A stretch of 64,000 nucleotides of DNA from Streptomyces hyaluromycini. GTDB lineage: Bacteria > Actinomycetota > Actinomycetes > Streptomycetales > Streptomycetaceae. The stretch lies in the NCBI RefSeq assembly GCF_002217755.1, contig NZ_BCFL01000028.1, forward strand, positions 88,063-152,062, in the 5' to 3' direction. How positions within the stretch are numbered: the stretch's first letter is position 1; the number at the start of each line of letters is the position of its first letter. Made by a program: the position numbers and the translations under genes. Below, one piece after another: positions 56,282 through 64,000 of the stretch. The notes under the pieces were generated by a model. It saw only the letters and a program-made list of their open reading frames with translations. It was not told the origin of the DNA and searched no databases.

Positions 56282-56506
56282 ATGGACAAGCGATCACTGA
56301 CGCAGGTGGCGGAGCGATTCCGGGACGCCGAGCGGCGGACCGACATCCTTCGGCAGGAGCTGGCCGCTGCCATCCGCCAGGCAGACACCGACGGGGTCGC
56401 CCAGAAGGACATCTGCGAGGCGACCGGCTACACCCGGCAGCAGGTGCGTCGCATCGTGCTCGCCGGCGAAGGGGCCCAGGACGCCGAGACGGCCGCCGAA
56501 TCCTGA
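56282..56506 (+). CDS. Small helix-turn-helix regulator
   Basis: 74-aa protein with a long charged helix (TQVAERFRDAERRTDILRQE) and an HTH in GVAQKDICEATGYTRQQVRR, an arrangement seen in small regulators of Streptomyces plasmids and integrative elements. I chose the ATG at 56282 (MDKRSL); an in-frame ATG at 56255 lies inside the operator sites. Last gene of the island before purB. Confidence 0.7.
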   Translation: MDKRSLTQVAERFRDAERRTDILRQELAAAIRQADTDGVAQKDICEATGYTRQQVRRIVLAGEGAQDAETAAES

Positions 56507-56549
56507 CGAGACGGCGGCCATCTCACATTCGTCTCACGGACTCGCGGAA

Positions 56550-56582
56550 GAGCGCAGGTCGGAGTGCACGCGACCTGCGCTC
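56550..56582 (+). terminator. Terminator hairpin at the right end of the accessory island
   Basis: GAGCGCAGGTCG (56550-56561) pairs perfectly with CGACCTGCGCTC (56571-56582) around a 9-base loop, separating the HTH gene from purB. Confidence 0.8.
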
Positions 56583-56638
56583 TCTGGACTGTACCGACGG
56601 CTCGGACCCCTCATGGACGCCGGGTAAACTCCGTACAC

Positions 56639-58084
56639 GTGACTTCAGCCGCGCCCGCCAAGCCCCGCATTCCGAACGTCCTCGCCGGACGCTACGCCTC
56701 CGCCGAGCTCGCCACGCTCTGGTCGCCCGAGCAGAAGGTGAAGCTCGAACGGCAGCTCTGGCTCGCCGTGCTGCGGGCCCAGAAGGACCTCGGGATCGAG
56801 GTGCCGGACGCGGCGATCGCCGACTACGAGCGGGTCCTCGACACCGTGGACCTGGCCTCCATCGCCGAGCGCGAGAAGGTCACCCGGCACGACGTGAAGG
56901 CGCGGATCGAGGAGTTCAACGCCCTCGCCGGGCACGAGCACGTGCACAAGGGCATGACCTCCCGGGACCTGACGGAGAACGTCGAGCAGCTGCAGATCCG
57001 GCTCTCGCTGGAGCTGATGCGGGACCGCACGGTGGCCGTGCTGGCGCGGCTGGGCAAGCTGGCCGGCGAGTACGCCGAGCTGGTCATGGCCGGCCGCTCC
57101 CACAACGTGGCCGCGCAGGCCACCACCCTCGGCAAGCGCTTCGCGACCGCCGCCGACGAGCTGCTGGTCGCCCACGGCCGGGTCGAGGAACTGCTCGGGC
57201 GCTACCCGCTGCGCGGCATCAAGGGCCCGGTCGGCACCGCCCAGGACATGCTGGACCTGCTGGGCGGGGACGCGGCGAAGCTGGCCGAGCTGGAGAACCG
57301 GATCGCGCGGCACCTCGGCTTCTCGCAGGCGTTCACCTCGGTCGGCCAGGTCTACCCGCGCTCGCTGGACTACGAGGTGGTGACCGCGCTCGTACAGCTG
57401 GCGGCCGCCCCCTCCTCCCTGGCCAAGACGATCCGGCTGATGGCCGGGCACGAGCTGGTCACCGAGGGCTTCAAGCCGGGTCAGGTCGGCTCCTCGGCGA
57501 TGCCGCACAAGATGAACACGCGGTCCTGCGAGCGCGTCAACGGCCTCATGGTGATCCTGCGCGGCTACGCCTCGATGACCGGCGAGCTGGCGGGCGACCA
57601 GTGGAACGAGGGCGACGTGTCCTGCTCGGTGGTGCGCCGGGTGGCCCTGCCGGACGCCTTCTTCGCGCTCGACGGCCTCCTGGAGACCTTCCTGACGGTC
57701 CTCGACGAGTTCGGCGCCTTCCCGGCCGTCATCGCCCGGGAGCTGGACCGCTACCTCCCGTTCCTCGCCACCACCAAGGTGCTGATGGGCGCGGTGCGCG
57801 CGGGTGTCGGCCGTGAGGTCGCCCATGAGGCGATCAAGGAGAACGCCGTCGCCACCGCGCTCGCGATGCGCGAGCAGGGTGCCGAGCGCAACGACCTGCT
57901 CGACAAGCTCGCCGCCGACGAGCGGCTGCCGCTGGACCGCGAGCAGCTGGCGGCACTGATGGCCGACAAGCTGTCCTTCACGGGCGCGGCCGCCGCCCAG
58001 GTCGGTGTCGTCGCCGGCCGGATCGAGGAGCTCGTCAAGCAGTACCCGGAGGCCGCCGGTTACACCCCCGGAGCGATCCTCTGA
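56639..58084 (+). CDS. purB: Adenylosuccinate lyase
   Basis: 481-aa lyase of the fumarase/aspartase superfamily acting twice in purine synthesis (SAICAR and adenylosuccinate cleavage). Signature loop GSSAMPHKMNTRSCERVNGL holds the catalytic Ser; the general-acid His region is AGRSHNVAAQATTLGKRFA and EHVHKGMTSRDLTENVE. The protein starts VTSAAPAKPRIPNVLAGRYA from the GTG at 56639. A -10-like TAAACT ends about 8 bases before the GTG and no ribosome site fits between, so the mRNA is probably leaderless. Start at an upstream in-frame codon would cross the terminator. Confidence 0.96.
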   Translation: MTSAAPAKPRIPNVLAGRYASAELATLWSPEQKVKLERQLWLAVLRAQKDLGIEVPDAAIADYERVLDTVDLASIAEREKVTRHDVKARIEEFNALAGHEHVHKGMTSRDLTENVEQLQIRLSLELMRDRTVAVLARLGKLAGEYAELVMAGRSHNVAAQATTLGKRFATAADELLVAHGRVEELLGRYPLRGIKGPVGTAQDMLDLLGGDAAKLAELENRIARHLGFSQAFTSVGQVYPRSLDYEVVTALVQLAAAPSSLAKTIRLMAGHELVTEGFKPGQVGSSAMPHKMNTRSCERVNGLMVILRGYASMTGELAGDQWNEGDVSCSVVRRVALPDAFFALDGLLETFLTVLDEFGAFPAVIARELDRYLPFLATTKVLMGAVRAGVGREVAHEAIKENAVATALAMREQGAERNDLLDKLAADERLPLDREQLAALMADKLSFTGAAAAQVGVVAGRIEELVKQYPEAAGYTPGAIL

Positions 58085-58626
58085 GCCGCTTCACGGCGGC
58101 GGAACTGGAGGCCGCCCGCGATCGTCTCGTCCCGGACGTGCTCGCGGACGGCCTCGACGTCCTGTTCTGCGGGATCAACCCCGGCCTGATGACGGCGGCC
58201 ACCGGCCACCACTTCGCCCGTCCCGGCAACCGCTTCTGGCCGGTCCTGCACCTGTCCGGCTTCACCCCGAGGCTGCTGAAGCCCGCGGAACAGGGTGAGT
58301 TGCTGTCGTACGGGCTCGGCATCACGAACGTGGTGGCGCGGGCGACCGCGCGGGCCGACGAACTGACGGCCGAGGAGTACGCGGAGGGCGGCCGGCTGCT
58401 GACAGCGAAGGTCGGGCGGGCCCGGCCGAGCTGGCTGGCGGTGGTGGGCGTCACGGCCTACCGGGCCGCCTTCGCCGACCGCAAGGCCCAAGTGGGGCCA
58501 CAGGAGCGGACGATCGGGGACACCCGGGTGTGGGTGCTGCCGAACCCCAGCGGGCTGAACGCGCACTGGACGCCGGCAACGATGGCGGAGGAGTTCGGAC
58601 GGCTGCGGGTGGCGGCGGAGGGTTAG
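58081..58626 (+). CDS. mug: G/U mismatch-specific DNA glycosylase
   Basis: Mug/TDG-type uracil-DNA glycosylase that removes U or T from G mismatches. Active-site loop LFCGINPGLMTAATGHHFAR (GINPG with catalytic Asn) and VLPNPSGLNAHW near the end are diagnostic. I place the start at CTG 58081: GGAG sits five bases before it, it overlaps the purB stop (CTGA), and the 19 extra residues (SRFTAAELEAARDRLVPD) look like the family N-terminus. The first ATG/GTG-type start is GTG 58138, which would give 162 aa and cut this off. CTG starts are rare, so start confidence is moderate. Confidence 0.88.
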   Translation: MSRFTAAELEAARDRLVPDVLADGLDVLFCGINPGLMTAATGHHFARPGNRFWPVLHLSGFTPRLLKPAEQGELLSYGLGITNVVARATARADELTAEEYAEGGRLLTAKVGRARPSWLAVVGVTAYRAAFADRKAQVGPQERTIGDTRVWVLPNPSGLNAHWTPATMAEEFGRLRVAAEG

Positions 58627-58634
58627 CGCGGGCG

Positions 58635-59345
58635 TCAGGCGTCCCGGCGCCGGATGCTCCACGCTCCCGCCAGCAGCGCGGCGCCCGCCCACAGTGCCGT
58701 CACCGCAAGCCCGCTCCACGGCCCCAGGGGGCCGTCCCACGTCTCCTGGAACACCACCTGGCCTGCTCTGCCCGGCAGAACATCCGCCACGGAGCCGAAC
58801 ACGTCGCCGATCACGAACGACACGATCAGCAGGAGCGGGATCAGGATGCCGAGGGTCGCGGTCCCGCTCCGCAGCACGGCCGTGAGCCCCGCCGCGAACA
58901 GGGCCATCAGCGTCAGGTAGGCGCCACAGCCCAGCGCGGCGCGCAGCCCTTCCGGCCAGCTCGGCCCGGCTGTTCCGAGCAGGAACCTGCCCAGCACGAG
59001 GGTGACGAGCCCGGTGACCAGTCCTACGGCGAGTACGGGCAGCGCGATCGCCGTGGCCTTCGCCGCGAACCAGCGCCGTCGGTCGGGCACCGCGGAGAGG
59101 GTGAGGCGCAGGGCGGCGCCCCGGAACTCTGACGAGACGGCCGTCGCGCCGAAGGTGACCGCCGCGATCTGTCCGAGGGACACGCCGGCGAAAGCGGAGA
59201 AAAGCGGGTCGGAGCCGCCGGAGCCGGCCGCCGAGAGCGCGGAGCACGCGACGGTGGCGGGCAGGACGGCGCACAGAGTGCCGACGAGCGAGCGGAGCGT
59301 ACGGATCTTGATCCACTCGGCGTGGAGCACGGGCTGGAACGGCAC
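58635..59345 (-). CDS. ABC-2 type transporter permease
   Basis: 236-aa membrane protein with about six TM helices (LCAVLPATVACSALSAAG, IALPVLAVGLVTGLVTLVLG, YLTLMALFAAGLTAVL, ILIPLLLIVSFVIGDVF, LAVTALWAGAALLAGAW), starting HAEWIKIRTLRS as ABC-2 permeases do. Start GTG 59345, two bases after the ATPase stop. With the ATPase it forms an exporter next to a two-component system, a common arrangement for antimicrobial sensing and detoxification. Confidence 0.9.
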   Translation of the reverse strand: MPFQPVLHAEWIKIRTLRSLVGTLCAVLPATVACSALSAAGSGGSDPLFSAFAGVSLGQIAAVTFGATAVSSEFRGAALRLTLSAVPDRRRWFAAKATAIALPVLAVGLVTGLVTLVLGRFLLGTAGPSWPEGLRAALGCGAYLTLMALFAAGLTAVLRSGTATLGILIPLLLIVSFVIGDVFGSVADVLPGRAGQVVFQETWDGPLGPWSGLAVTALWAGAALLAGAWSIRRRDA

Positions 59346-59347
59346 GG

Positions 59348-60271
59348 TCAGGCCTCCTGGTGGTGCTGTGCGGTGAACTCGGCCTCCGCCGCAGTCAGAT
59401 CGAGGTAGGCCTCTTCCAGGGTGGCCTCCTCCTGGGTGAGTTCGAGGACGGGGACAGCCGCGTCGGCCAGCAGGCGACCGAGGTCCTCCACGCGCGCGTG
59501 CCGTACCGTCCAGACCCCGTCCGCGTCACGCGCCGCGTCCTGACCGTGCCGGGCGAGCAGTTCGGCGAGCCGTTCGTCGTCGGTGGTGCGGACCCTCGCC
59601 GCGGGCCGCACGCGCGCGTGGATGAAGTCCCGCACCGGGGTGTCGGCCAGGAGCCGGCCGCGGCCGAGGACGATCAGGTGGTCCGCGAAAGTCGCCGTCT
59701 CGTTCATGAGATGGCTGGAGACCAGCACCGTGCGGCCTTCCGCCGCAAGTCGGCGCAGCAGACCGCGGATCCAGACGATGCCTTCGGGATCGAGGCCGTT
59801 GGAGGGTTCGTCGAGCAGCACCACCTCGGGATCGCCGAGCAGGGCGGCGGCGATCCCGAGCCGCTGGCGCATGCCCAGGGAATACGTGCGCACCCGGCGC
59901 CGGGCGACGGGCGCCAGTCCCGTCTCCGCCAGCAGTTCGTCGATCCGGCCGGCCGGGATGCGGTTGCTCGCCGCGAGGACGCGCAGGTGGTCGCGTCCGG
60001 TGCGCGAGCCGTGCGCGGCGTCGGCGTCGAGCAGGGCGCCCACCCGGCGCAGGGGCGCGCGGAGTTCGGAGTACGGCCGCCCGCCGATCGTGGCTGTTCC
60101 GGAGGTGGCGTGGTCGAGGCCGAGGAGGAGCCGCAGGGTGGTGGACTTGCCGGCGCCGTTGGGGCCCAGGAAGCCGGTGACGAGGCCGGGGCGGACGGCG
60201 AAGGTGAGGTGGTCCACGGCCCGGCGGCCCCCGTACTCCTTGGTGAGGTCGTGCACCTCGATGCTGGTCAT
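59348..60271 (-). CDS. ABC transporter ATP-binding protein (BcrA/DrrA type)
   Basis: 307-aa ATPase: Walker A GFLGPNGAGKSTTLRLLLG, signature YSLGMRQRLGIAAALLGD, Walker B VVLLDEPSNGLDPEG, switch HLMNETATFADHLIVL. The C-terminal 90 residues are the extra domain of drug-exporter ATPases (ending AEAEFTAQHHQEA). GAGG lies upstream of the ATG at 60271. Divergent from the histidine kinase; the shared region has a perfect palindrome. Confidence 0.93.
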   Translation of the reverse strand: MTSIEVHDLTKEYGGRRAVDHLTFAVRPGLVTGFLGPNGAGKSTTLRLLLGLDHATSGTATIGGRPYSELRAPLRRVGALLDADAAHGSRTGRDHLRVLAASNRIPAGRIDELLAETGLAPVARRRVRTYSLGMRQRLGIAAALLGDPEVVLLDEPSNGLDPEGIVWIRGLLRRLAAEGRTVLVSSHLMNETATFADHLIVLGRGRLLADTPVRDFIHARVRPAARVRTTDDERLAELLARHGQDAARDADGVWTVRHARVEDLGRLLADAAVPVLELTQEEATLEEAYLDLTAAEAEFTAQHHQEA

Positions 60272-60326
60272 GCCGACAGCCTCGCCGGGCAAGGGGGTTG
60301 GGATCCTCCCCCGCCGGTGGAGATCG

Positions 60327-60346
60327 CCTCCCCCGCTCGGGGGAGG
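60327..60346. promoter_or_regulatory. Palindrome between the ABC exporter and the two-component system
   Basis: CCTCCCCC (60327-60334)-GCTC-GGGGGAGG (60339-60346): perfect arms. A second CCTCCCCC lies at about 60306-60313. Lies between divergent genes and is a candidate site for the response regulator, or a terminator-like hairpin in the 5' leader. Confidence 0.5.
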
Positions 60347-60379
60347 GCCGTTGTCAGTGGGGCCTGCCACGATGTCCGC

Positions 60380-61534
60380 ATGGCCCGCTTTCTCCGCCCG
60401 CTGCTACGGGGGACGACCTACACGCGCCTGCTGCATCTGTGGGTGCCGTTGCTCGTCGTCGCTCTGTGGCTCTTCATCGACCCGTCGACGCCGTGGGTGC
60501 CCGCGCTGCTGCTGATCCCGGTCGGGCTGATCCCCGCCGTGCGCCGGGGCGAGGGCGTGCAGGCGCGGCTGCTGCTCACCCCGGGCGAGGAGGAGTCGGG
60601 GATCTCGGAGACGCCGTCGGCGACCTGGCGGGACCGAGGGCGCACGGTGCTGTGGCTGGAGGCGCGGATGCTCCTCGGCTCGGCGGGCGCGCTGGCTTCG
60701 GTGTGGCTTCCGGCCATCGCCTTCGACCTCGGCAGACTCGCCGCCGGGCAGGTACCCGGCGGCGTCCCGTTCCTCGACACAGCGCGGCCGCACTGGGCCT
60801 ACGCCCTGCTGATCCCGGTCCCGCTGATCGCCCTCTACGGGGCCGTCGTCAGCTTCGGGGAGCTGGTCACAGGGCTGGCCCGGCGGTTGCTCGGGCCGTC
60901 CGCCGCCGAGCGGCTCGCGGCGCTGGAGGAACGCACCGAGCAGCTGCTGGAACGCACGCGTATCGCGCGCGAGCTGCACGACTCCATCGGACACGCGCTG
61001 ACGGTGGCGGTGGTGCAGGCGGGCGCGGCCCGGGCGGCGGGCGACCCCGAGTTCACCGACCGGGCGCTGGCCGCCATCGAGGAGACCGGCCGGAGCGCGC
61101 TGGAGGATCTGGAGCGGGTGCTGGGCGTGCTGCGCGAGTCCCGGCAGCCGGTGAGCGGGCGGCCCACGCTCGCCGACGCCGACCGGCTCCTGGAGTCCGC
61201 GCGCGCCTCGGGCGCCAAGGTGGACGCCGAGGTCACCGGCCCCCTGGAAGCTGTACCGGGGCCGGTCTCCCGGGAGGGCTACCGCATCCTGCAGGAGGCA
61301 CTCACCAATGTGCTGCGGCACGCGGGGGCCGTGCCCGTGCGGGTCCGGATGACCGTGGCCCACGGAATGCTGGACCTCGAAGTCCGCAATCCGCTTCCGG
61401 GCGCGATACCCAGGCCCGGGCGGGGCAGCGGACTGCGCGGGATCCGCGAGCGGGTGGCTCTGCTCGGGGGCCGCGCGCGTACCGGACCGGACGAGGGCGA
61501 CTGGCAGGTGCACGCCGAACTGCCGGTCGGTTGA
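60380..61534 (+). CDS. Sensor histidine kinase (NarL-type partner, HisKA_3)
   Basis: 384-aa membrane kinase. TM segments near residues 18-33 and 40-53, then 95-115 and 137-160; the dimerisation/phosphoacceptor box is ARELHDSIGHALTVAVVQAG; the GHKL ATPase has EALTNVLRHAG (N box) and GSGLRGIRERVALLGG (G box). No large sensor domain, so an intramembrane-sensing type. The response regulator follows 14 bases later. Confidence 0.93.
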   Translation: MARFLRPLLRGTTYTRLLHLWVPLLVVALWLFIDPSTPWVPALLLIPVGLIPAVRRGEGVQARLLLTPGEEESGISETPSATWRDRGRTVLWLEARMLLGSAGALASVWLPAIAFDLGRLAAGQVPGGVPFLDTARPHWAYALLIPVPLIALYGAVVSFGELVTGLARRLLGPSAAERLAALEERTEQLLERTRIARELHDSIGHALTVAVVQAGAARAAGDPEFTDRALAAIEETGRSALEDLERVLGVLRESRQPVSGRPTLADADRLLESARASGAKVDAEVTGPLEAVPGPVSREGYRILQEALTNVLRHAGAVPVRVRMTVAHGMLDLEVRNPLPGAIPRPGRGSGLRGIRERVALLGGRARTGPDEGDWQVHAELPVG

Positions 61535-61548
61535 TCTACGCTGACCGG

Positions 61549-62199
61549 ATGCCGGTCACCGTCCTGCTCGTCGACGACGAACCCCTCGTACGCGCGGGCC
61601 TGCGGGCCGTGCTGGAGGCACAGCCCGACATCGAGGTGGTCGGGGAGGCGGCGGACGGGGCGGCGGTGATCCCACTGGTGCGGCAACTGCGGCCGGACGT
61701 GGTCGCGATGGACGTACGCATGCCGCTGCTGGACGGGATCGAGGCCACCCGCGCGGTGCTGCGCACGGTCGCCGAGCCACCGAAGATCCTCGTGGTGACG
61801 ACGTTCGAGGACGACGAGTACGTGTACGAGGCGCTGCGCGCGGGCGCCGACGGGTTTCTGCTGAAGCGGGCCCGGCCGGCCGAGATCGTGCACGCGGTGC
61901 GGCTGGTCGCCGAGGGCGAGTCCTTGCTCTTCCCGGCATCGGTGCGGCAGCTCGCCGGCCGATACGGCCAGGGCCAAGGACGAGACGGCCTGGAGTGGGC
62001 GCGGCTGACCGAGCGGGAGGCCGAGGTGCTGCGGCTCATGACGCAGGGGCTGGCCAATGCCGAGATCGCCGGGCGGCTCGTCGTCGGAACCGAGACCGTG
62101 AAGTCCCATGTGGGGGCCGTGCTGGCCAAGCTCGGGGTGCGGGACCGCACTCAGGCGGTGATCGCGGCGTACGAATCAGGCTTCGTCACGCCCCGCTGA
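61549..62199 (+). CDS. NarL/LuxR-type response regulator
   Basis: 216-aa regulator: receiver domain with VLLVDDEPLVRAGLRAV, phospho-Asp in VVAMDVRMPLLDGIEAT and Lys in FLLKRARP; the HTH is LTEREAEVLRLMTQGLANAE, IAGRLVVGTETVKSHVGAVL. Pairs with the kinase just upstream and probably controls the divergent ABC exporter. Confidence 0.95.
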   Translation: MPVTVLLVDDEPLVRAGLRAVLEAQPDIEVVGEAADGAAVIPLVRQLRPDVVAMDVRMPLLDGIEATRAVLRTVAEPPKILVVTTFEDDEYVYEALRAGADGFLLKRARPAEIVHAVRLVAEGESLLFPASVRQLAGRYGQGQGRDGLEWARLTEREAEVLRLMTQGLANAEIAGRLVVGTETVKSHVGAVLAKLGVRDRTQAVIAAYESGFVTPR

Positions 62200-62300
62200 T
62201 CGCGGATCTCCGGCAGATCGGAGGCGTCCGGCACTCGCCGGGGCCCTCGGCACCGAAGTACGATCCGGCCAACGTGCAGGGTTAGCTGGGAGGACGGACG

Positions 62301-63458
62301 TTGGCGGGGTTGACCGGCGGTGATCCGTCTCTGCTGCGAAGGATCAATTCCGCAGTGGTGCTGCACGCGCTGCGGGCCACCGACTGCGCGACTCTCACCG
62401 AGATCACCCGGGTCACCGGGCTGTCCCGGCCGACCGTCGAAGGAGTCGTCGAAGGGCTCATCGAAGCCGGCCTGGTCGTCGAGAAGGCGGCCGAGGAGGG
62501 CGCCACCCGGCGGCAGGGTCGGCCGGCGCGGCGGTTCCGGTTCCGGGCCGAGGCCGGGCATCTGCTGGGCCTGGAGATCGGCCCGCACCGCGTCGCCGCG
62601 CTCCTGGCCGACCTGGACGGCCGAATACTGGGGGCGCAGGCCAAGGAGGTGGACGAGACGGCCGACGCGGACGAGCGGCTGGAGCGGCTGCGCACCGCCG
62701 TCGCCGACCTGCTCCGCCGGGCCGGGGTGGCGCGCAGTTCGCTGCGGGCCGTCGGGGTCGGCACACCCGGCATCGTGGAGGCGGACGGCCGGGTGCGGCT
62801 GGGCACCGCGCTGCCCGAGTGGACGGGGCTGCGGCTGGGCGAGCGGCTGAGCCGGTCCTTCAAGTGCCCGGTCCTGGTGGAGAACGACGCCAACGCCGCG
62901 GCCGTCGCCGAGCACTGGAAGGGCGCCGCCACCGAGTCCGACGACGTGGTGATGGTGCTGGCCGGGCTGAGTCCGGGCGCCGGTTCACTGATCGGCGGGC
63001 GGCTGCACCGGGGGTACGGCGGGGCGGCCGGGGAGATCGGCGCGCTGCACCTGCTGGGCCGGGAGGTGACCCCGGAGACGCTGCTGTCCACCACCGACGA
63101 GCCGCTGCACCCGCTGGACGAGCAGGCGGTCGCCGAGGTGTTCGCGCTGGCCCGCAAGGGGGACGCGCGTGCCCGGGCGGCCGTCGACCGGTTCATCCAG
63201 CGGCTGGTCCACGACGTGGCCGCGCTGGTGCTGGCACTGGACCCGGAGCTGGTGGTGATCGGCGGCTGGGCGGCGGGCCTGGACGGCGTCCTGGAGCCGC
63301 TGCGCCGTGAACTCGCCCGTTACTGTCTGCGGCCGCCCCGGGTGGCTCTCTCCCTGCTCGGCGAGGCGGCGGTGGCGACGGGCGCGCTGCGGCTCGCCCT
63401 CGATCATGTGGAGGAGCAGCTGTTCGCGGTGGACAGGACGGTCACCGCACGCCGCTGA
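62301..63458 (+). CDS. ROK-family regulator lacking the zinc motif
   Basis: 385-aa protein: N-terminal winged helix (LRATDCATLTEITRVTGLSR, PTVEGVVEGLIEAGLV), then the ROK sugar-kinase-like fold with AVGVGTPGIVEADGRVRLGT and VLVENDANAAAVAEHWKGAA. The region where ROK proteins carry the zinc-binding GHxxx...CxCGxxGCxE reads AAGEIGALHLLGREVTP without these Cys and without the usual His, so it should be a non-catalytic sugar-responsive regulator or have changed ligand. The TTG at 62301 has GGGAGGACGG upstream. Confidence 0.88.
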   Translation: MAGLTGGDPSLLRRINSAVVLHALRATDCATLTEITRVTGLSRPTVEGVVEGLIEAGLVVEKAAEEGATRRQGRPARRFRFRAEAGHLLGLEIGPHRVAALLADLDGRILGAQAKEVDETADADERLERLRTAVADLLRRAGVARSSLRAVGVGTPGIVEADGRVRLGTALPEWTGLRLGERLSRSFKCPVLVENDANAAAVAEHWKGAATESDDVVMVLAGLSPGAGSLIGGRLHRGYGGAAGEIGALHLLGREVTPETLLSTTDEPLHPLDEQAVAEVFALARKGDARARAAVDRFIQRLVHDVAALVLALDPELVVIGGWAAGLDGVLEPLRRELARYCLRPPRVALSLLGEAAVATGALRLALDHVEEQLFAVDRTVTARR

Positions 63459-63480
63459 CCGGCTGACCTGGGCACATGCG

Positions 63481-63509
63481 TCGCGCCCCGGAAGAGATCC
63501 GGGGCGCGA
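63481..63509. terminator. Bidirectional terminator
   Basis: TCGCGCCCCGGA (63481-63492) and TCCGGGGCGCGA (63498-63509), perfect 12-bp arms with an AGAGA loop, between the convergent ROK and GntR genes. Confidence 0.9.
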
Positions 63510-63530
63510 CCTGGTCGTGCGGCGCGGCGG

Positions 63531-64000
63531 CTAGGAGGCCTGCCGCTCGGGGCCGTGGTGGATCTCCACGCCGCCGGTGTCGCCGAAGGTCAGCCGGCAG
63601 GTGTCCGCGCGGTAGGTGGCGACGGAGAGCGCGGCGGTGCGGCCGGCGGCGAGGAAGCGGGTGGTGACGACCAGCACCGGGGCGCCGGGGAGACGGTCGA
63701 GCTCCTTGGCGTCGTCCGCGCGGGCCGAGCCGAGCTCCACGGCCTGGTCCTGGCCCTCCAGCTCCAGGCGCTGCAGCTCACGCAGGACCGCACGCGCGCG
63801 GGGCGCTCCGGACGGCGCGTCGATCGCCGTCAGCTCCGGAACCGAGTCCGCCGGGATGTAGAGCAGCTCGGCGGCGACGGGCTGGCCGTGCGAGACGCGG
63901 GAACGGCGCACGATGTGCACGGGCTCCTCCGCGCCGGTCTCCAGGGCGGTCGCGACGGCGGCGGGCGGCACCGCGAGGATGCAGTCCGCGGGCTGCCAGG
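63531..64000 (-). CDS. GntR-family regulator, UTRA domain (5' part outside window)
   Basis: C-terminal 155 residues of a GntR/HutC-type regulator; the DNA-binding half lies beyond the right edge. The UTRA effector domain is recognised from VHIVRRSRVSHGQPVAAELL, YIPADSVPEL, LGSARADDAKELDRLPGAPV and the final strand FLAAGRTAALSVATYRADTC. UTRA domains bind sugars, amino acids or other small metabolites; ligand unknown. Confidence 0.85.
   Translation of the reverse strand, partial: WQPADCILAVPPAAVATALETGAEEPVHIVRRSRVSHGQPVAAELLYIPADSVPELTAIDAPSGAPRARAVLRELQRLELEGQDQAVELGSARADDAKELDRLPGAPVLVVTTRFLAAGRTAALSVATYRADTCRLTFGDTGGVEIHHGPERQAS

Overview
The window is actinomycete chromosome, almost certainly Streptomyces. 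It has very high G+C with third-position G/C throughout, GTG/TTG starts, WhiJ-type XRE/DUF397 modules, F420/deazaflavin-dependent oxidoreductases, a c-di-AMP riboswitch in front of an NlpC/P60 gene, and well-known Streptomyces intergenic hairpin repeats. The order tripeptidyl aminopeptidase, urease, biotin genes, CorC-type membrane proteins and purB matches what I remember of the Streptomyces core chromosome (memory only, not checked). I saw no rRNA, tRNA, CRISPR array or complete transposase.

Layout. 1-2.6 kb: a truncated MDR oxidoreductase, a MarR regulator and a deazaflavin-dependent nitroreductase-like gene, with two inverted copies of one operator and a MarR gene remnant. 3.1-5.5 kb: acyltransferase (plsC type) and secreted tripeptidyl aminopeptidase, convergent on a perfect terminator. 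5.6-10.3 kb: urease operon ureABCFGD on the minus strand. 10.4-13.3 kb: TetR/SDR pair sharing a large palindrome, orphan Phd/YefM antitoxin, and a ClpP paralogue with a degenerate catalytic triad. 13.6-14.3 kb: c-di-AMP riboswitch and NlpC/P60 hydrolase. 14.3-16.3 kb: a MITE-like element and a WhiJ-type module (ATPase, XRE with a TTA codon, DUF397). 16.4-21 kb: bioF and, divergently, bioB-bioA-bioD. 21-25.5 kb: LuxR regulator, secreted lipase, methyltransferase, RHH/Fic-like toxin-antitoxin pair. 25.6-32 kb: ABC exporter, LLM F420 oxidoreductase, MarR, MDR and epoxide-hydrolase-like genes, gene remnants. 32.5-38.5 kb: TTA-containing lipoprotein coupled to two tandem Ser/Thr kinases fused to periplasmic-binding-protein domains, then a GNAT. 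38.7-42.3 kb: two CorC/HlyC membrane proteins, SGNH hydrolase, DUF4326.

42.3-56.5 kb is an accessory island with no integrase. Its left part is a coupled plus-strand run of phage/ICE-like small genes. Its centre is a minus-strand block: a membrane protein and a hidden 55-aa protein, DUF6879 protein, XRE regulator, unknown protein, DUF6415 protein, an amber-interrupted zinc-ribbon ORF, a radical SAM/SPASM enzyme with an unusual CX3CX3C motif, and a PIMT-like methyltransferase with a TTA codon. The two promoters of this block share GATTGCG direct repeats at exactly 10-bp spacing. This is my best candidate for an undescribed regulated peptide/protein-modification system. The right part has NUDIX, excisionase-like HTH, lipoprotein and small zinc-finger genes.

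56.5-64 kb returns to core: purB (apparently leaderless), mug (probable CTG start), an ABC exporter divergent from a two-component system, an atypical ROK regulator and a partial GntR/UTRA regulator.
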